Positions 23,057 to 35,888 of a stretch of 64,000 nt of DNA are shown here, piece after piece (positions within the stretch are counted from its first letter, which is position 1; each line of letters opens with the position of its first letter). Under the pieces are notes generated by a model. That model saw only the letters and a program-made list of their open reading frames with translations. It was not told the DNA's origin and ran no database searches. The position numbers were made by a program, and so were the translations under genes. The stretch is from Sialis fuliginosa. Taxonomy: Eukaryota > Arthropoda > Insecta > Megaloptera > Sialidae. The DNA is taken from the NCBI GenBank assembly GCA_961205875.1, contig OY540821.1:16058001-16122000 (forward strand), in the 5' to 3' direction.

Positions 23057-23763
23057 TAAAAATGACATATTTTCAAAGTCTAATCAAATATAAAAAAAAA
23101 TACAAATACAAGATGAAATCGAACCTGGACTGTTGAATTCAGCAATAATAAATTCAGATTCAGTTAACGTAACTGTTGTAAAAAAATAATAAAACGAATT
23201 CAAGTGAGTAAAAAAATATATACTTACATATTTCCCAAATACTTTTGTAAATTTACATATCCTACTTTTTTCTGTCACTTTTATAAAATATGCATTAATA
23301 AATTTACTTAGATTAAACCATATATGTTCATACTTACGTATAAAGAAGTATAATAAAAAATATATACAATAACATAACTATCTATCTATAAAAATAAACT
23401 GCCTTTTATATTATTTCTCTTGTGTCGAGATCTGCTTAGAAGCTTGTTCTTCAGAATGAACTCTATTTCATAAATGAAGAAGACACTCGAATTACTCTCA
23501 TTTTATATAAACATTGTCCATAAAACTATTCCGACCAATTTGAAATACTAGTCAAAAACAAATATATCAGAAACGGTCAGTGGCGCCTACCAAATATAAC
23601 ACACCGAGGTACGAGACAACTAAAAATAATAAACAATCAAAATGCATGAACCAATTCAACAATAAGTTTTCTTTGCAACAGCATTTTTTGTAGGTGATTT
23701 TATTTTTATTTATTCTGTAGACTTCTATATCAAGGCCCCAACAAAAAATTATGAATTTAGACA
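23057..23763. other. No gene seen
   Basis: AT-rich. GGTCAGTGGCGCCTACC near 23576 resembles a CAGTGGCG transposon terminus with no partner. Confidence 0.35.
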
Positions 23764-24090
23764 TACAGTGTATTCCAAGTTGATTAAGACAGGAAATTTA
23801 ACATCAGGTCAAATTTAACGATGTGTGATTGGTGCATTTTGAAATGCCACCTCGAAACTAACTGATTTTTAAATTAATCAACAGTGTTTTGTTTTCAACA
23901 ATAAAATACATGAAAGTAAACATCCTAGATAAAATTATAATAATATTTTTTGGCAGATATAAATTTGAAAACAAAATACTAATGACTATTTTATTAAATT
24001 TTGTGGCGGCATTTCAAAATGCACCAATCACACATCGTTAAATTTGACTATTGAATTTCCTATGTCTTAATCAACTTGGAATACATTGTA
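23764..24090 (-). mobile_element. Family A palindromic MITE, copy 4 (opposite orientation)
   Basis: It starts TACAGTGTATTCCAAGTTG and ends TTGGAATACATTGTA. The central loop reads as the reverse complement of copies 1-3. Because the arms are symmetric, this simply indicates insertion in the other orientation. Both arms carry small deletions. Confidence 0.85.
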
Positions 24091-25430
24091 TGTAGATCAT
24101 TCAAAGCAATTAAAATTAGAATTATAGGAAAAAAATTATCATTGTGATGAAATGCGTTAATAAAAAATGAAATTATTTGGAGAAATTCTTAAAGATACGC
24201 TACTGTACATTTATACATATGTATTGTATATGCTAGCGACGAGCTAGAAATTTCATATAGGCTGTAATAATTTTCAGTTCGTCTTAACCACTCCACGAAA
24301 ATTTAGTTATCCGAGACTGTAATAGAGTAAACAGAATTTGACTTATATCATTGAACGAGATAGATCAGCAGTATTAAAAATGTGATACTGAAAAAGTATA
24401 TTCACGATAAAACAAATTTTAAATATCCTTTAAACATTTTAAGTATGCTATCATAATCGTTTCGTTATATATTTAAGAACGAAAATGTAATAATTATATT
24501 ATTATATGTATATCATATTTGGATTGTGTTATCCACTAATGTGTCACCCACATAAAACTCATTTACGGAATCAACGATTTTGATGCACGTACAAAGAAAA
24601 ATACATTTATGATTTGGTTAATTAATTAGGTTATTGTTCCAATAAAATCTGAAAAACTCTTTTAAATTTTAATAAAATTTTGATAATAATTATTTTGAAT
24701 GAAACTGCAGTAATAAATTAAAAAATATATTTTTATGGGTTGATTTTTTTTTATTAAATGGGGATTGGCAGACAATTAAAATTTAAGAACCGCTGGTCTA
24801 ATGTATGTCTAACAATAAGATATATTTTTTTATAATGATATTTTTTATATCGACAATACTGGCTAATGTAAGATTATCAGATAAATATTATGAATAGAAA
24901 ATACTTAATCAATCTTTTAATATGATAAAAATCTACTAGTTATTGTTTGGCTGTTATTTATTTCTTATGCAACAAAAAAAAAAAAAAGAAACACGATCTT
25001 TGTTAATTTAAAAATAGAACAGATGCGTATCTGCATAATCTAATTTATTAAAACCCATCTGCTATCTTCGTCTGTCTTGTTTATTTTTCTAGTTATTACT
25101 TTTTATCCATTGTTAAAAAAAAAATCACACAGTGTTTTTTCAATAAAATAACAACTATATTGGTTTTTAGTTTTATTTTTAGGTTATGTAACAAATTTAT
25201 AGAATTTTAATCTATTCAGTTTTGTAAGAAAATTCTTAACGAAGAAAAAATTTTGTTTTTCAATCCAGCCTTTAAAATTGTAGATATTTAAAAAAAAAAC
25301 GTAAAAAGGTCAAAAATGCCTTCCGGAGATCAAAGATTCCAATTCCGTATTCCCTGTGTTGTCTAGAACAAGTTTGCTTCTTTTTGTCAGTTCCTTATTA
25401 AAAAAAATTGCTAATATGACTCCACTACTA
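24091..25430. other. No gene seen
   Basis: AT-rich. TTAAGAACCGCTGGTC near 24782 resembles an hAT-type right terminus but is unpaired. Confidence 0.35.
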
Positions 25431-26008
25431 CTTAAGGTAGTTCTCGTGCAAACATCATTTCGGTAGAATTAAAAAAAAAAAGTCAGGGCATAAAAAAAAT
25501 AATGATATCTACCCAATCGTGAAATTTAAAAGAGATCGACCGTTTTAAACTCGAGATAATTATCATCAAAGTTTGCCACTTTTGTACGTATATATCCACT
25601 ATATCAAGTTCGTATTATGTCCATTTTCATGACTAAAAACTTCGACAGATTTTAATAAAAAACTATCAAACAGTAAATGCTTATAATTCTGATATGTGAT
25701 AAAAAAATTCGTTTTGTTTATGAAATACAATTGTATTTCAAATACGAAACGGTCAATCATTTTGAATTTTTTATCACATATCAGAATAATAACCCTTTGC
25801 CGTTTGCTAGTTTTTTATCAAAATCTGTTGAAGCGTTTAGTCATAAAATAAAGAAAACTGCCCTTATACGTATTAATACAACAATAGATGGCTTTGGGTA
25901 CAGACTTGATCAAAAATTCTCTGTAGCAACGCAATTATTTTCGATATTTTACCATGATATTGTGAGCGTAACTTTTTGATAGTACTGTAGCACGAGAATT
26001 ACCTTAAG
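25431..26008 (+). mobile_element. Family D foldback element, full length
   Basis: The ends are CTTAAGGTAGTTCTCGTGC and GCACGAGAATTACCTTAAG, inverted with one mismatch. Inner complementary segments include the AACTTCGACAGATTTTAATA region against its counterpart near 25812-25840. At the core, ATTCTGATATGTGATAAAAA (about 25686) pairs with TTTTTATCACATATCAGAAT (about 25767). A 100-codon open stretch at 25677-25979 follows from the low stop density of this arrangement and has no recognisable domain. Confidence 0.8.
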
Positions 26009-26662
26009 AATTAATGTATTTATTTTTAATTATAGTGAAGATTAGCAATTAGATAATAAGATTGTATTCTTGCAGACAAATAAGTTAGAATGTTGTTTTA
26101 TTTTGATAGATTTAAGAGACGCTGGTTCGACAAAACCAAAGAAAAAAACAAAGCAATTCAATAACGTTACAAGAATTTTATTTGTGTTTCACACTTTGGG
26201 CTTATTATATGTGTATGTATAGAAAATATGAGTCAATTATATATGGTCAATAAAAACTTACGACTGAAGAAAAATACGAACAAAAAAAAACACAGCTCGC
26301 CAACTTTTTTACGGTTGATTTGATGAATATGAATTATAACATAAAATCTATCTATTGTACAAAAAATAATACTTTATTTGTATGCGAACAATGTAAATTG
26401 AAGCAATTTTCGATATTTGATTTCAAATAAAAATTCTACTGCATTTTTTTTCAAGACGTTAACTTAAATCGGTAAATTATAAAGTGAAATTTCTTGAGCA
26501 GTTATATTTGAAAAAACTAGGGCTGCACACGAAACGAGAGTTATGTTAGTCTCGTCTCATTTTCTGTATCGTCTATCGTCTTATTCTCGTATCGTTGGAA
26601 TCTCGTATCGGTTTTAATCTCATTTTCGAAAACGAGAAAAATATCATATTGTATTTTATAAC
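26009..26662. other. No gene; CGAGACGAG-like degenerate repeat
   Basis: Positions 26520-26640 contain GGGCTGCACACGAAACGAGAG, TCTCGTCTCATTTTC and TCTCGTATCG. Similar wording occurs near 8100-8190, 10985, 35055-35135 and 47430. It may be a degenerate family of insect repeats. Confidence 0.4.
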
Positions 26663-26785
26663 GAATTTTCATAGATCAATTTTCACAATTTCACTTCAAT
26701 ACCTGAAAATATCGATATAAAGAATATTAAACTAAATTTTTCACGGCTTTGGTTGGACCACTTTGACTACAAACGTCAAGATTGC
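26663..26785 (+). repeat. ~120-bp direct repeat, left copy
   Basis: It runs from GAATTTTCATAGATCAATTT to TACAAACGTCAAGATTG and pairs with the copy at 27368-27489 at high identity. The family H element lies between the two. Confidence 0.8.
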
Positions 26786-26816
26786 CCATTTAATCCATTA
26801 AATTAATTGTTGCGTC

Positions 26817-27302
26817 TTAGGCGGCTATTACACTATCAAATAAATATGTCAAATTGACAAAGATTTCTTTGATAAAATACGAGATTTTGTTTTAATACAC
26901 TACATAAAATATTTGATAATATTTTCTCAATATTATCTAGGGATATTTTCTTCTTTTTTGGTGCCTTTTGAATATTAGTGCGTAGATGTTCGTCAATTGA
27001 CGCGATCGAGGTTTGAATTTACAACCGTGTATTGTGGTTTTTATAATCAATAAGAAGATTATCATATAATACTGGATTTTGTTGATATTCATATATTAAT
27101 AATTATGTAACTGTAACTGTCAGTGATAACTTGGTAGTCGAAATTTGGTTTTTGACGTCAAAAAACTTTGATCAAATATAAGAGACTGTCATTAACTATG
27201 ATCATTGAAATATTATGAAGGTAAATATTGAAAAAGTTGACTTATTACATTTGATCAAAGAAATTTTATCGTATTTCTTTGATAGTGTAATAGCCGTCTT
27301 AA
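26817..27302. mobile_element. Family H element, full length
   Basis: The ends are TTAGGCGGCTATTACACTAT and ATAGTGTAATAGCCGTCTTAA. TTAA or a near match at the borders hints at a TTAA-type target such as piggyBac uses, but the left side reads TTAG, so this is only suggestive. The interior includes GTCAATTGACGCGATCGAGG. A right-truncated copy lies at 46336-46692. No transposase is present. Confidence 0.7.
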
Positions 27303-27367
27303 AAAGAATTTCGAACCAATGTTTTTTAGTAAAATTGTATAAAAATTAAATGGTTAACCAATACCAG

Positions 27368-27489
27368 GAATTTTCATAGATCAATTTTCACAATTTCACT
27401 TCAACACCTGAAAAGATCGATATAAAGAATATTAAACTACATTTTTCACGGCTTTGGTTGAACCATTGACTATACAAACGTCTGGATTG
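27368..27489 (+). repeat. ~120-bp direct repeat, right copy
   Basis: It starts GAATTTTCATAGATCAATTT like the copy at 26663 and ends ACAAACGTCTGGATTG. It is followed by a GC-richer segment (GTCGGCCGTTCTTG, then GTAAAACTGCCGCC). An 80-codon open stretch at 27554-27796 there is unrecognised, and I do not call it a gene. Confidence 0.8.
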
Positions 27490-28263
27490 TCGGCCGTTCT
27501 TGTAATTTCTTTTTTACGAGTTCACAAAGAGTAAAACTGCCGCCTTTGGGATTTTGTTTACGACCGTGGTTACCGTTGGTACTAACTGTCTGTATACACT
27601 CTTTTTGACTTATTTTACGACACCACTAACGAAAGTGACATTCCGTACGGTAAGAAATCATTTCAAATTCAGATCGTGTGAAATAACATTTTTGATTAAT
27701 CAGGTTTACAGATTTATTATCTACAATAAATATTTGCAATTTTCGGATCGGTTTTCAGACTTCAAGATATGTTTTATGTTTAAGCATGGCTTCTAGTTCG
27801 AAATTTTTTTTTTTAATTTTCGGATAAGATCCCTGATTGTAATATAAAATATTTTATTGGAATAATTCAAACATATTTGTTCAATCTATAGAGGTTTCAC
27901 GGAATTATATTAATTGCATACATATGTAACGCTATCATATATCAAGAATACCACTAAATTATATAAAAATACATAATTCAGAAGAAAAATCAATTTAGTA
28001 ATTTGTTTACATTGTTTTTGATAACTTTGCAATTTTTTCAGTTAACCTATATTATTATCATAAAATGTAATTAATATTTATATTAAATTTTTACAGTATA
28101 TCTACATAAAGAAATAATCAAATTATATCTCAAAACATCTACCGAGTTATTGCTAAATTCATCAAAGGGAGTTAATTGTCAAAGAATTTTAATTTTTGAT
28201 GGACTACCATTTGTTAAACTTTTTATGTTTATTCTTAGTTTAGTGCCTGATTATTTATTAAAT
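27490..28263. other. No gene that can be supported
   Basis: 27490-27660 is somewhat GC-richer, with an 80-codon open stretch beginning MFTTVVTVGTNC. It has no known domain, and the segment adjoins repeat copies, so a transposon origin is likelier than a host exon. The rest is AT-rich. Confidence 0.35.
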
Positions 28264-29173
28264 AAATTCTTATATATTTATATAGTAACTAAATGATTCT
28301 ACGTCTTATTTTCTTGTATTTTAGTCGATATTTGTATGACGAGTTGAAGGAAATTTCACTAAAAAATTTCGAATTTTTGATTTCGTTAAAAGTATGTTTA
28401 TTGTATAGAAAATGACGTGAAAAGTTGAACTGTTCAAACCGCAGGTCTGTATCTCAAATCGTTCTCGAGATACAGCCTCTCAAAGTTTTAGTTTTTTCAA
28501 ATTTTTGGAGAAAAAAGGCCATAACTTTTGAACAGGTGGTCGGAATTGATTTTAGTTGACGGATTTGGAATCAGCGTGTCAAAATCTATATAATGACATG
28601 TATAATACCTTAAAACTCGAAAAAAAAAATTTCGTGAAAAATCGAAAAAATTCAAAGGGGTATACCTTAAAAAAATGTCGATTTTTGACGAAATTTTTTT
28701 TGTTGAATTTTAAAGTATTATACATGTCATTATATAGATTTTGACACGCTGATTCCAAATCCGTCAACTAAAATCAATTCCGACCACTCGTTCAAAAGTT
28801 ATGGCCTTTTTTCTCCAAAAATTTGAAAAAACTAAAACTTTGAGAGGCTGTATCTCGAGAACGGTTTGAGATACAGACCTGCGGTTCGAACAGTTCAACT
28901 TTTCACGTCATTTTCTATACAATAAACATACTTTTAACGAAATCAAAAATTCAAAAAATTTTTGTGAAATTTCCTTCAACTCGTCATACAAATATCGACT
29001 AAAACACAAAAAAAATAAGACGTAGAGGTATTATAGTTTTATAATTGAACGTATAAATTAATATTAAATGTTATTTTTGACTTTTGGTTAAAATGTTTGG
29101 GTTGCAGATGAATATTCTAATAATATTTACACAGATTTGTATTAATTTACCCATAAAGAAAGGGAAGCACTGC
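28264..29173 (+). mobile_element. Family E repeat with internal palindrome, copy 1
   Basis: It shares with 54950-55895 an asymmetric left flank (AATTCTTATATATTTATATA), a ~730-bp palindrome (28299-29025 here), and an asymmetric right flank (AATTGAACGTATAAATTAAT). The palindrome arms contain TCTCGAGATACAGCCTCTCA and its complement. The two 62-codon open stretches inside, starting TTG and reading TDLESACQNLYNDMYN on both strands, are mirror images produced by the palindrome, not genes. Confidence 0.85.
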
Positions 29174-29189
29174 TTCCCTTTCTTTATGG
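29151..29189. repeat. Perfect hairpin with 19-bp arms and 1-base loop
   Basis: CCATAAAGAAAGGGAAGCA is followed by a single C and the exact complement. It coincides with the right edge of family E copy 1; the other copy lacks the second arm. It is followed by GACGCTTCGCCACTG, a CAGTGGCG-type terminus in reverse. It may mark an element end. Confidence 0.85.
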
Positions 29190-29362
29190 ACGCTTCGCCA
29201 CTGTATAAACTATAGCAAATACATACACAAACATTTTGTAAGCCACTGTTTTAATCAAAAACGATAGCACAAATAATTTCTATAACAGCAAGGTTAAACA
29301 TTTTCCATACATATATTGAAGAGCCATTGAGATTTTATCATAATATTTACTTAATGGTATTT

Positions 29363-29395
29363 CACACACGCACACACACACACACACACACTCGC
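29363..29395 (+). repeat. (CA)n microsatellite
   Basis: About 15 CA units with one CG interruption. Confidence 0.9.
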
Positions 29396-29544
29396 AACTC
29401 GGGCAATGACGTGTATAACGGGGTTTTCATACAACAAAAGCGATCGTATTCATTAAAGGATAGTTATGTGGTGAAGTTGAACCTTTGAACGCAAATTACT
29501 CTGAAAAATTACGATCCAGTTTTAACATATACATATGTTACGTA

Positions 29545-30006
29545 TAAGGTACTGGCTATTTTTAAATTAAATGTACTGGATTATAAATATTTGTTGATAT
29601 TTGATTACTGCCATTTCTGAATATTAATCTATATACATTTAACTGTCTTACAGCGTGATTTGATGACAATCGGCCAATAGGTGTCAAAATGGTGGACATT
29701 TAAACTAATTGTTAGAATAATTTATTTATAAATATTATCATAGAAACTGCTTTACATTGTTTCTTTTATATATTTTGTGTCTTTTTGTAATCATTAGCAA
29801 GTGTCCATCACTGCGTGCTCATTACTGGTTTTACCTTTGCCATTATACTGGAGAAAAAACATAAACAAAATAAAAGGCTATAATTTAAAAAAACAAACTA
29901 TATTTGCGGACTTTGGTAATTAAATTGATTCAATAAAGAGTTACTAGTTTTATTAGGAACATGAGTTCATGAGAATTATAGTGGCCATAAGTGGTACCAG
30001 TACCTT
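29545..30006 (+). mobile_element. Family B MITE, near full length
   Basis: It starts TAAGGTACTGGC, with the first CACCAGT of the terminus lost, and ends AAGTGGTACCAGTACCTTAA. The interior contains CAGCGTGATTTGATGACAAT and GGTGTCAAAATGGTGGACAT. It has no coding capacity. Confidence 0.85.
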
Positions 30007-31204
30007 AATTTATTTCGAACAACTTACGTTATAAATAAATGAATATAAAATAAGATTTAACATATTTTTAAACTATTTCAAATTATGTAAATAGACAAAA
30101 AAAGTGTAATAATTATAAAGTGTACATTAAAATTTTAATCGAAAAGAAGCTAAGAATCATATAGGTACATATTGAAACGTTAATATACTAGTTTTTTAAT
30201 TGCCTTTGAAAGAATACAGTTCATAGTTTGTTAATTACTCAAAAGTATTTTTAAACCATGACGTTCAAAAAAAAGAAAGTTTAATTTAATAAAAAATATG
30301 CACATCCGTTTTTGTGTATATTTTTGCAGAGTAATGATATTTAATATACAAATACATACAAACTTATGTATGTTATTCCTTTTAATTATTACGGATTAAT
30401 ACAATATTTTATGCTAGCGAAAATAAACTGTTATGGCCACCACAAGACTTTTTTTATACTATATATATTTTTATATAGAAACGAATATCTTGAAAACGGT
30501 TTGTTGTACCAAAAAAATGGTTAAATAATAATATTCTCTACAACTTCTACTTAAAGTATTTTTCTCTTATTCCAATCGTTTTAAAAAAAATTATATTTAA
30601 AAAAAATCAATACAATCTTTTAAAAATAAAAAAAAATAGTAAAAAAATTGATATCTGTTTTTGGTTCAGTTGTTGTCTTAAAAATTTACAAATAAACATT
30701 TTACAATAACTTTCAATTTTAAAATTTCATGTTTAACTAAATCTCGAGTTGGAATTTTTTCATTAATCTACTTTTTTACTATACAGTAGGTACAATTATT
30801 TAATGTATGTATAAAAAATCGAATAGAATGTGACCACGAATCCAACATATGCTGAGTAACCAAAATAACATATGCATTTCAACTTTCACCTTTCTGGGTT
30901 TCTTGTTTTCGCATTATTTTAATTTTTTGCCCGGAACTGTAAAGTAACGTAGGTCTCGATGTGTAATAGTTGGTTGAGACCCCCTCCTTTACAGATTAAT
31001 AACGATGATGTATTGTCAGAGTGAGAGGGAAGCAAAACTGGTTCAAAGAAGCCTCCACCTCTTCTTTTCAAACCGCTAAACACCTGGAGCTAACTCAGTA
31101 GCGACTCGTCCAACAAAAAAATTTAATTAAATTAACTCAATAATACCTGATAAAACGACATTTTTAGCGTAAGTTGAAATCCACACTAATAATAAATAAT
31201 ATGA
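30007..31204. other. No gene recognised
   Basis: AT-rich. CCACCACAAGACTTTTT near 30436 and CGAATATCTTGAAAACGG near 30482 look like insect transposon text; a loosely similar antisense stretch is near 51600-51690. 30940-31110 is GC-richer (GTTGAGACCCCCTCC and so on) but has no recognisable frame. Confidence 0.35.
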
Positions 31205-31629
31205 AAATATGACCCCATTTTTTTTGTATTTGTTGATATTTGATTACTACCATTTCTGAATATTAATCTATATACATTTAACTATCTTACAGTGTGATTT
31301 GATGACAATCGGCCAATAGGTGTCAAAATGGTAGACATTTAAACTAATTATTATTAGTATAATTTATTAATTAATTATTATATTATCATAGCAACTGCTT
31401 TACATTGTTTCAAATTAGATGATTCTTTCTTTTATATATTTTGTGTCGTAGTACTTATCATTAGCAAGTGTCCATCACTGCGTGCTCATTACTGGTTTTA
31501 CTTTATTCATTACTGGAGAAAAAATATAAAGAAAATATATATTTTCGGACTTTGGTAATTAAATTGATTAAATAAACAAAAACAGTAAACTTCGCTCTTA
31601 TAACGGCCATAACTGGTGCCAGTACCTTA
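31205..31629 (+). mobile_element. Family B MITE, left end degraded
   Basis: It retains ATATGACCCCAT, then the common TTTGTTGATATTTGATTACT block, and ends CATAACTGGTGCCAGTACCTTA. The first ~20 bp of the left terminus are lost, and there is an internal deletion near 31565. Confidence 0.85.
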
Positions 31630-33660
31630 TTAACTTTATAAATAATACCCATGGAATAAGAGAAACGGGAAAATTGCTAGTATAATATACAATATTTTTT
31701 GATTTAAATTTAAATATAATATTCCAAAGATACTTTTTTTTTAATTTTTATAATGCCTGCCACTGGATAGTTCTAGTACATTTGCCTGATATATAACTAC
31801 ACTACACAATAACCGGCTTAGAGTTACATACAGTAATTCATTTTATAGTTCGTGATGTCGCGTAAATTTACTCCCACTAATGAACGTAATCCATATTTTA
31901 ACACCTTTTTACAATAAAATATGATACTTTTTAATTTATTTTTAAAAGTGAATAAATTTAATTCAAAATTAATTCTTCGTTATTAGAAAATTATTAATTA
32001 CTTTAGCTGTACTTGTGGTTCTCGAATTATAAGCGCACTAACAGATAGACAGACAGACGTTCAGCTTTATATATAAATCGTCAAAAAGAAAAAAATGTGA
32101 AAATACAATAATATTTTTTCATCGACATGAAAAGAAATCATAATAAAATTCGTTATGTAAAAACATATCAAGATAGTATTTTTTAATTTTAATGTTTTAA
32201 AATTTCGCAATCTACAAAAATTCAGGAAGAGCTAAAACACATTCTTTTGAAAGTTATTTGCAAAAGTTTGAATATAAAAAAATACGTTCCGATAATATAA
32301 ATCATATATAAAGCCCGATTTTATAAAATAAAATTACCATTTTCATCAAAATAATCATTTTTCAATATACATGCTGGTAATAATAATGCATAAATTGATT
32401 CTACACTATAAAAAATATCCAATAAATAACAAAATATATTTCAACAATCTGAAATCCAAGCATAGTAATAATTTTTATTTTATAGATGTAAAAGTAACTG
32501 ACGACATATAAAAGGTAATCAATTTAAAATAAAATCTTGTTTGTTTTTTTCAATACGAGTTTCAAAAACAACAATAATAGTATTTTATTGTGCTTCTCAT
32601 ACATGTTATAAAATACAACTGATATTTGTTTCAGATAAAACAAAATTAAAATTATAATAATGATTTAAAATACATTTCAATTATTTTTTTTATAAAAGGG
32701 AAGATGAAGGGTCCAGAACATAATCAATATGAATTAAAGTCAGGGACTTGAACCGGAATTTATTTATGGTTCGGGTTTGGTTCGGGTTCGAGTTTGGGTT
32801 CGAAAAAAAAATTATAACTAACAAATAAAAGATTTTCTGAAAAAGAAAAGACATAAAATATGGTTAGAAAAAAGTCAAAAATATAAAATTACATTTTCGG
32901 ATTTTTTTCGCGAATCGAAATGTAATTAAGTTACAGAATTAAGAAAGAAAGAAAAAAATATGTCCACTTGGACTTGATAACACATCATACGATAAATTTG
33001 AAACAGATTTCCAGTTAGTACATTTTTTAATCTCTTTTAAAAATCATCGTAGAAAAATATATTATTTATTGAACCTTTTAAAAATATATGGTTACCGATT
33101 ATCCATGAAAAAGTTCGGTTGACTTTGAAATATAGCAGTTCGGTTCGGGTTCAGTTTACAAAAAAATACGTTTTTTTTCGGGTTCAGATTCAAGTCGCTT
33201 TATTTAATCTGTTTGAACTTAATACTAGTTATTTCAAATATCTCTTACACTGTTTTAAATTGTATTGTGAAAGTCCCGCATTACAGTACAGCCTCTCAGA
33301 ATATATTGCTGTACAAAAATGGCAATGGAATAAACATATCACTGTGTCGGCTATTTAAAAAGCTATTAAATAAATCCAATCGAGTGACATATGAATATAC
33401 ATATACATATTTATTTGTTAGATCAAATGTAGTTATTTTATTAATTTCTGTGCTTTTACTGCTGATATATTTTATTGGAATCCATAAAAAATATAAGCAA
33501 TAAATTTTTACGATTTGAAAATTAAAGATGCCGGCTTCAGATTATGATCTATATTTCATTTTTTCGAATATAACGAAAGATCGTGATACAGAGAAATGAA
33601 AAATTATAACGAAATAAAATTTATACATTTAGTTGACGGTTTTTTAACAAAATAATATTA
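31630..33660. other. No gene; GGTTCGGG-type degenerate repeats
   Basis: GGTTCGGGTTTGGTTCGGGT at about 32769 and GTTCGGTTCGGGTTC at about 33139, with TTTCGGGTTCAGATTC at 33177, appear to bound a degraded ~430-bp unit. Two short open stretches at 33119-33503 run through it with no known domain. CAGACAGACG near 32050 is another TE-like trace. Confidence 0.4.
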
Positions 33661-33808
33661 GCCAATTGTCATCAAATCACGCTGTAAGACAGTTAAATGT
33701 ATATAGATTAATATTCAGAAATGGTAGTAATCAAATATCAATACATATTTCTAATTCAGTACGTTTAATTAAAAATTTACCATTACTGGGGTCCTTGCCA
33801 CTACCTTA
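33661..33808 (-). mobile_element. Family B MITE, left-end fragment, reversed
   Basis: It begins in the internal CCAATTGTCATCAAATCACG segment and runs outward to a degenerate terminus (GGTCCTTGCCACTACCTTA). It is the reverse complement of the left third of other copies. Confidence 0.8.
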
Positions 33809-35302
33809 CAACATTTTTATATAAAATCTTTTCACTAATAATTCTTTAGCACCTACCTAACATTACATTGTATCCGCCAGTTTTATACAGAATCTAATCT
33901 GCAAGAGTATTCTCAATAAAAGTTTTCTTTATCTATTTGCCCATTTTTTGCATTTTTTACACTACAACTTCTTCAAGAACTAAAGATAAATGATCCCGTA
34001 TAGTTTACAGTTCAATGTGTAAGACATGACGTAAACTGATATAGTAAAATACAAATAAAAGAACGCACGTGTCCAAATACAAAAATACACTTCATCCTAT
34101 GTACATCTAAACTTAAAAATATTGTTCGTATATCATACTCATAGTTTGATCTATGATTAATCTTGGCTTCTGGACACAGGTCATCTCTCCTTAGTTCATT
34201 TTTAACAACGTTTCTTTATACATGAAATATGATATTAAACCCAGTCAACTGAACATTTTAAGCTAGTGAATATTTTGTCGATTTATAATCGGTTTTGTAC
34301 AAAATTTGATTTAGACCAAGAATTGGGGAAATGCGATTTTTTTTTATACTTATATTGTCAGTGCACAAACGCCGTTTAAGAAAGATAATGCAGGATTAAG
34401 GTTATTGGCCCAGCACCCCCTTTGTATTAAAAAAAAAAGATTTTATTTCGAAAAAATTGTTTTTTAATTTATATGCAGAACGCATGTACATTTAAGGGAT
34501 TTTTTTACTTTATTAATAATTAAAAGTAAAAAATTAGATAGACTCTAGTTGTTCCACTCGCACACGTTGCTTGCCTGTAAGTCGCACTCTATTACTGTTG
34601 CGGATGATTAGTTCACGCGTCTTTATAAACATGCTTTAATTGCAGTATTTATATATTATATTTATTTTAAGATGAAACAAAAAAATGTAAGGTGAGGTCA
34701 ATTTTTTATATGAAGCATGTATAAAAATTTGAAAACATAGATAATATCTCAAAATTAAGCTGTGTTTTACTATATAATAACAATTTTGTGGTTTTGCGGA
34801 TTATGCCATTAAAACCGATTGCTTTTAAAAAATTCCATAATAATATATCATTATCTTTTTTAATGGATAAGATTTCTTCACGAACACATATTATAGAATC
34901 TTTTTTATTTTTGTTGATTAAAATTTCATTCGTCACGGTAAAAAGTACAGTACATTTTATTGTTGATCTTTGAAAATAATGTAACATACTGATTAAAATC
35001 TATAACAAAATATAGCATGTACGTTGCGATCATAGAGTAATTAGGTTCTTAGTTAAAATTCGTCTTGTCTGAATTTAAGCTAGTCGAGAACGAGACAAGG
35101 CCGAAAACTGTCTCGTCTTGGTTTACAACCCTATAACTAATTAACTTGAAGTTATCGTTATGTGTTATCTTGATATTAACATAGAAAATATGTATGCCTA
35201 TACGCAATTTAATTTCATATAACGTATTTGTAATTATACATATTATCTACTATCGATAATCGATTTTGCTTTTACAACTTCGTTATTACTATCTTATTTT
35301 CT
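33809..35302. other. No gene seen
   Basis: AT-rich. 34555-34625 is locally GC-richer (CACTCGCACACGTTGCTTGC) with no frame of note. Overlapping open stretches near 34706-34987 on both strands show no known domain. 35055-35135 has CGAGAACGAGACAAGG-type degenerate repeats. Confidence 0.35.
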
Positions 35303-35878
35303 AGGGTCGAGTGGGGTAAATATGAAACACCAAAAAAATGGGGTAAAAGTGAAACAAGCTTGCAACTAAAAAAGTTATTTGTTTATAGGAGAGTTATAAA
35401 AACTGACATCATCATTAAAGGTTTGTTAAAGCGACCTGAAAATATGAATCGCCTAATAAGTGATGTATCACCCCTACAGATTTCCCTGTTAGTCGATGTC
35501 AAAACGTGTGAATTAAATTTTAATTCTTTACACATAACTTTCTGTATAGCTCAGATATTAATTAAAGTTACAATTTCACATTGATATGCCACAAAGAAGA
35601 TAAATCAAAGTTCCCTTTGTAGCTTTTCTTTTAATTTTTCGAGAAATATTTTCCATTAGAGGCCTGTTTCACTTTTTTCCAATTATAGGTTAAAAATGAA
35701 ACACACTTTTTTGATTTTTAAAGTCCGTGTTGAATCGTACAGTTCAAATGACGTAAGTATTTAAAATGGTTATTCATAAGCGCATCTAGTAGAAAAAATT
35801 AAAGTATGAATTTGTATCGTTAACTGTCACAAACATGAAAGATTTGTATTTTGTTTCACTTTTACCCCAGTTGACCCT
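35303..35878 (+). mobile_element. Family G element, full length
   Basis: The ends are AGGGTCGAGTGGGGTAAA and TTTACCCCAGTTGACCCT, imperfect inverted repeats. The subterminal ATGAAAC/GTTTCA motifs recur inside. A left-end copy is at 53236-53602. A 74-codon open stretch at 35360-35584 is shared in sequence with the second copy, but it shows no domain and starts with a non-ATG codon. Confidence 0.8.
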
Positions 35879-35888
35879 AATAGTTTTC

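Noticed and set aside
28556-28767. Mirror-image 62-codon frames on both strands in family E
   Set aside because: They arise automatically from the palindrome, start with TTG, and are reproduced in the second copy in the same mirrored way.
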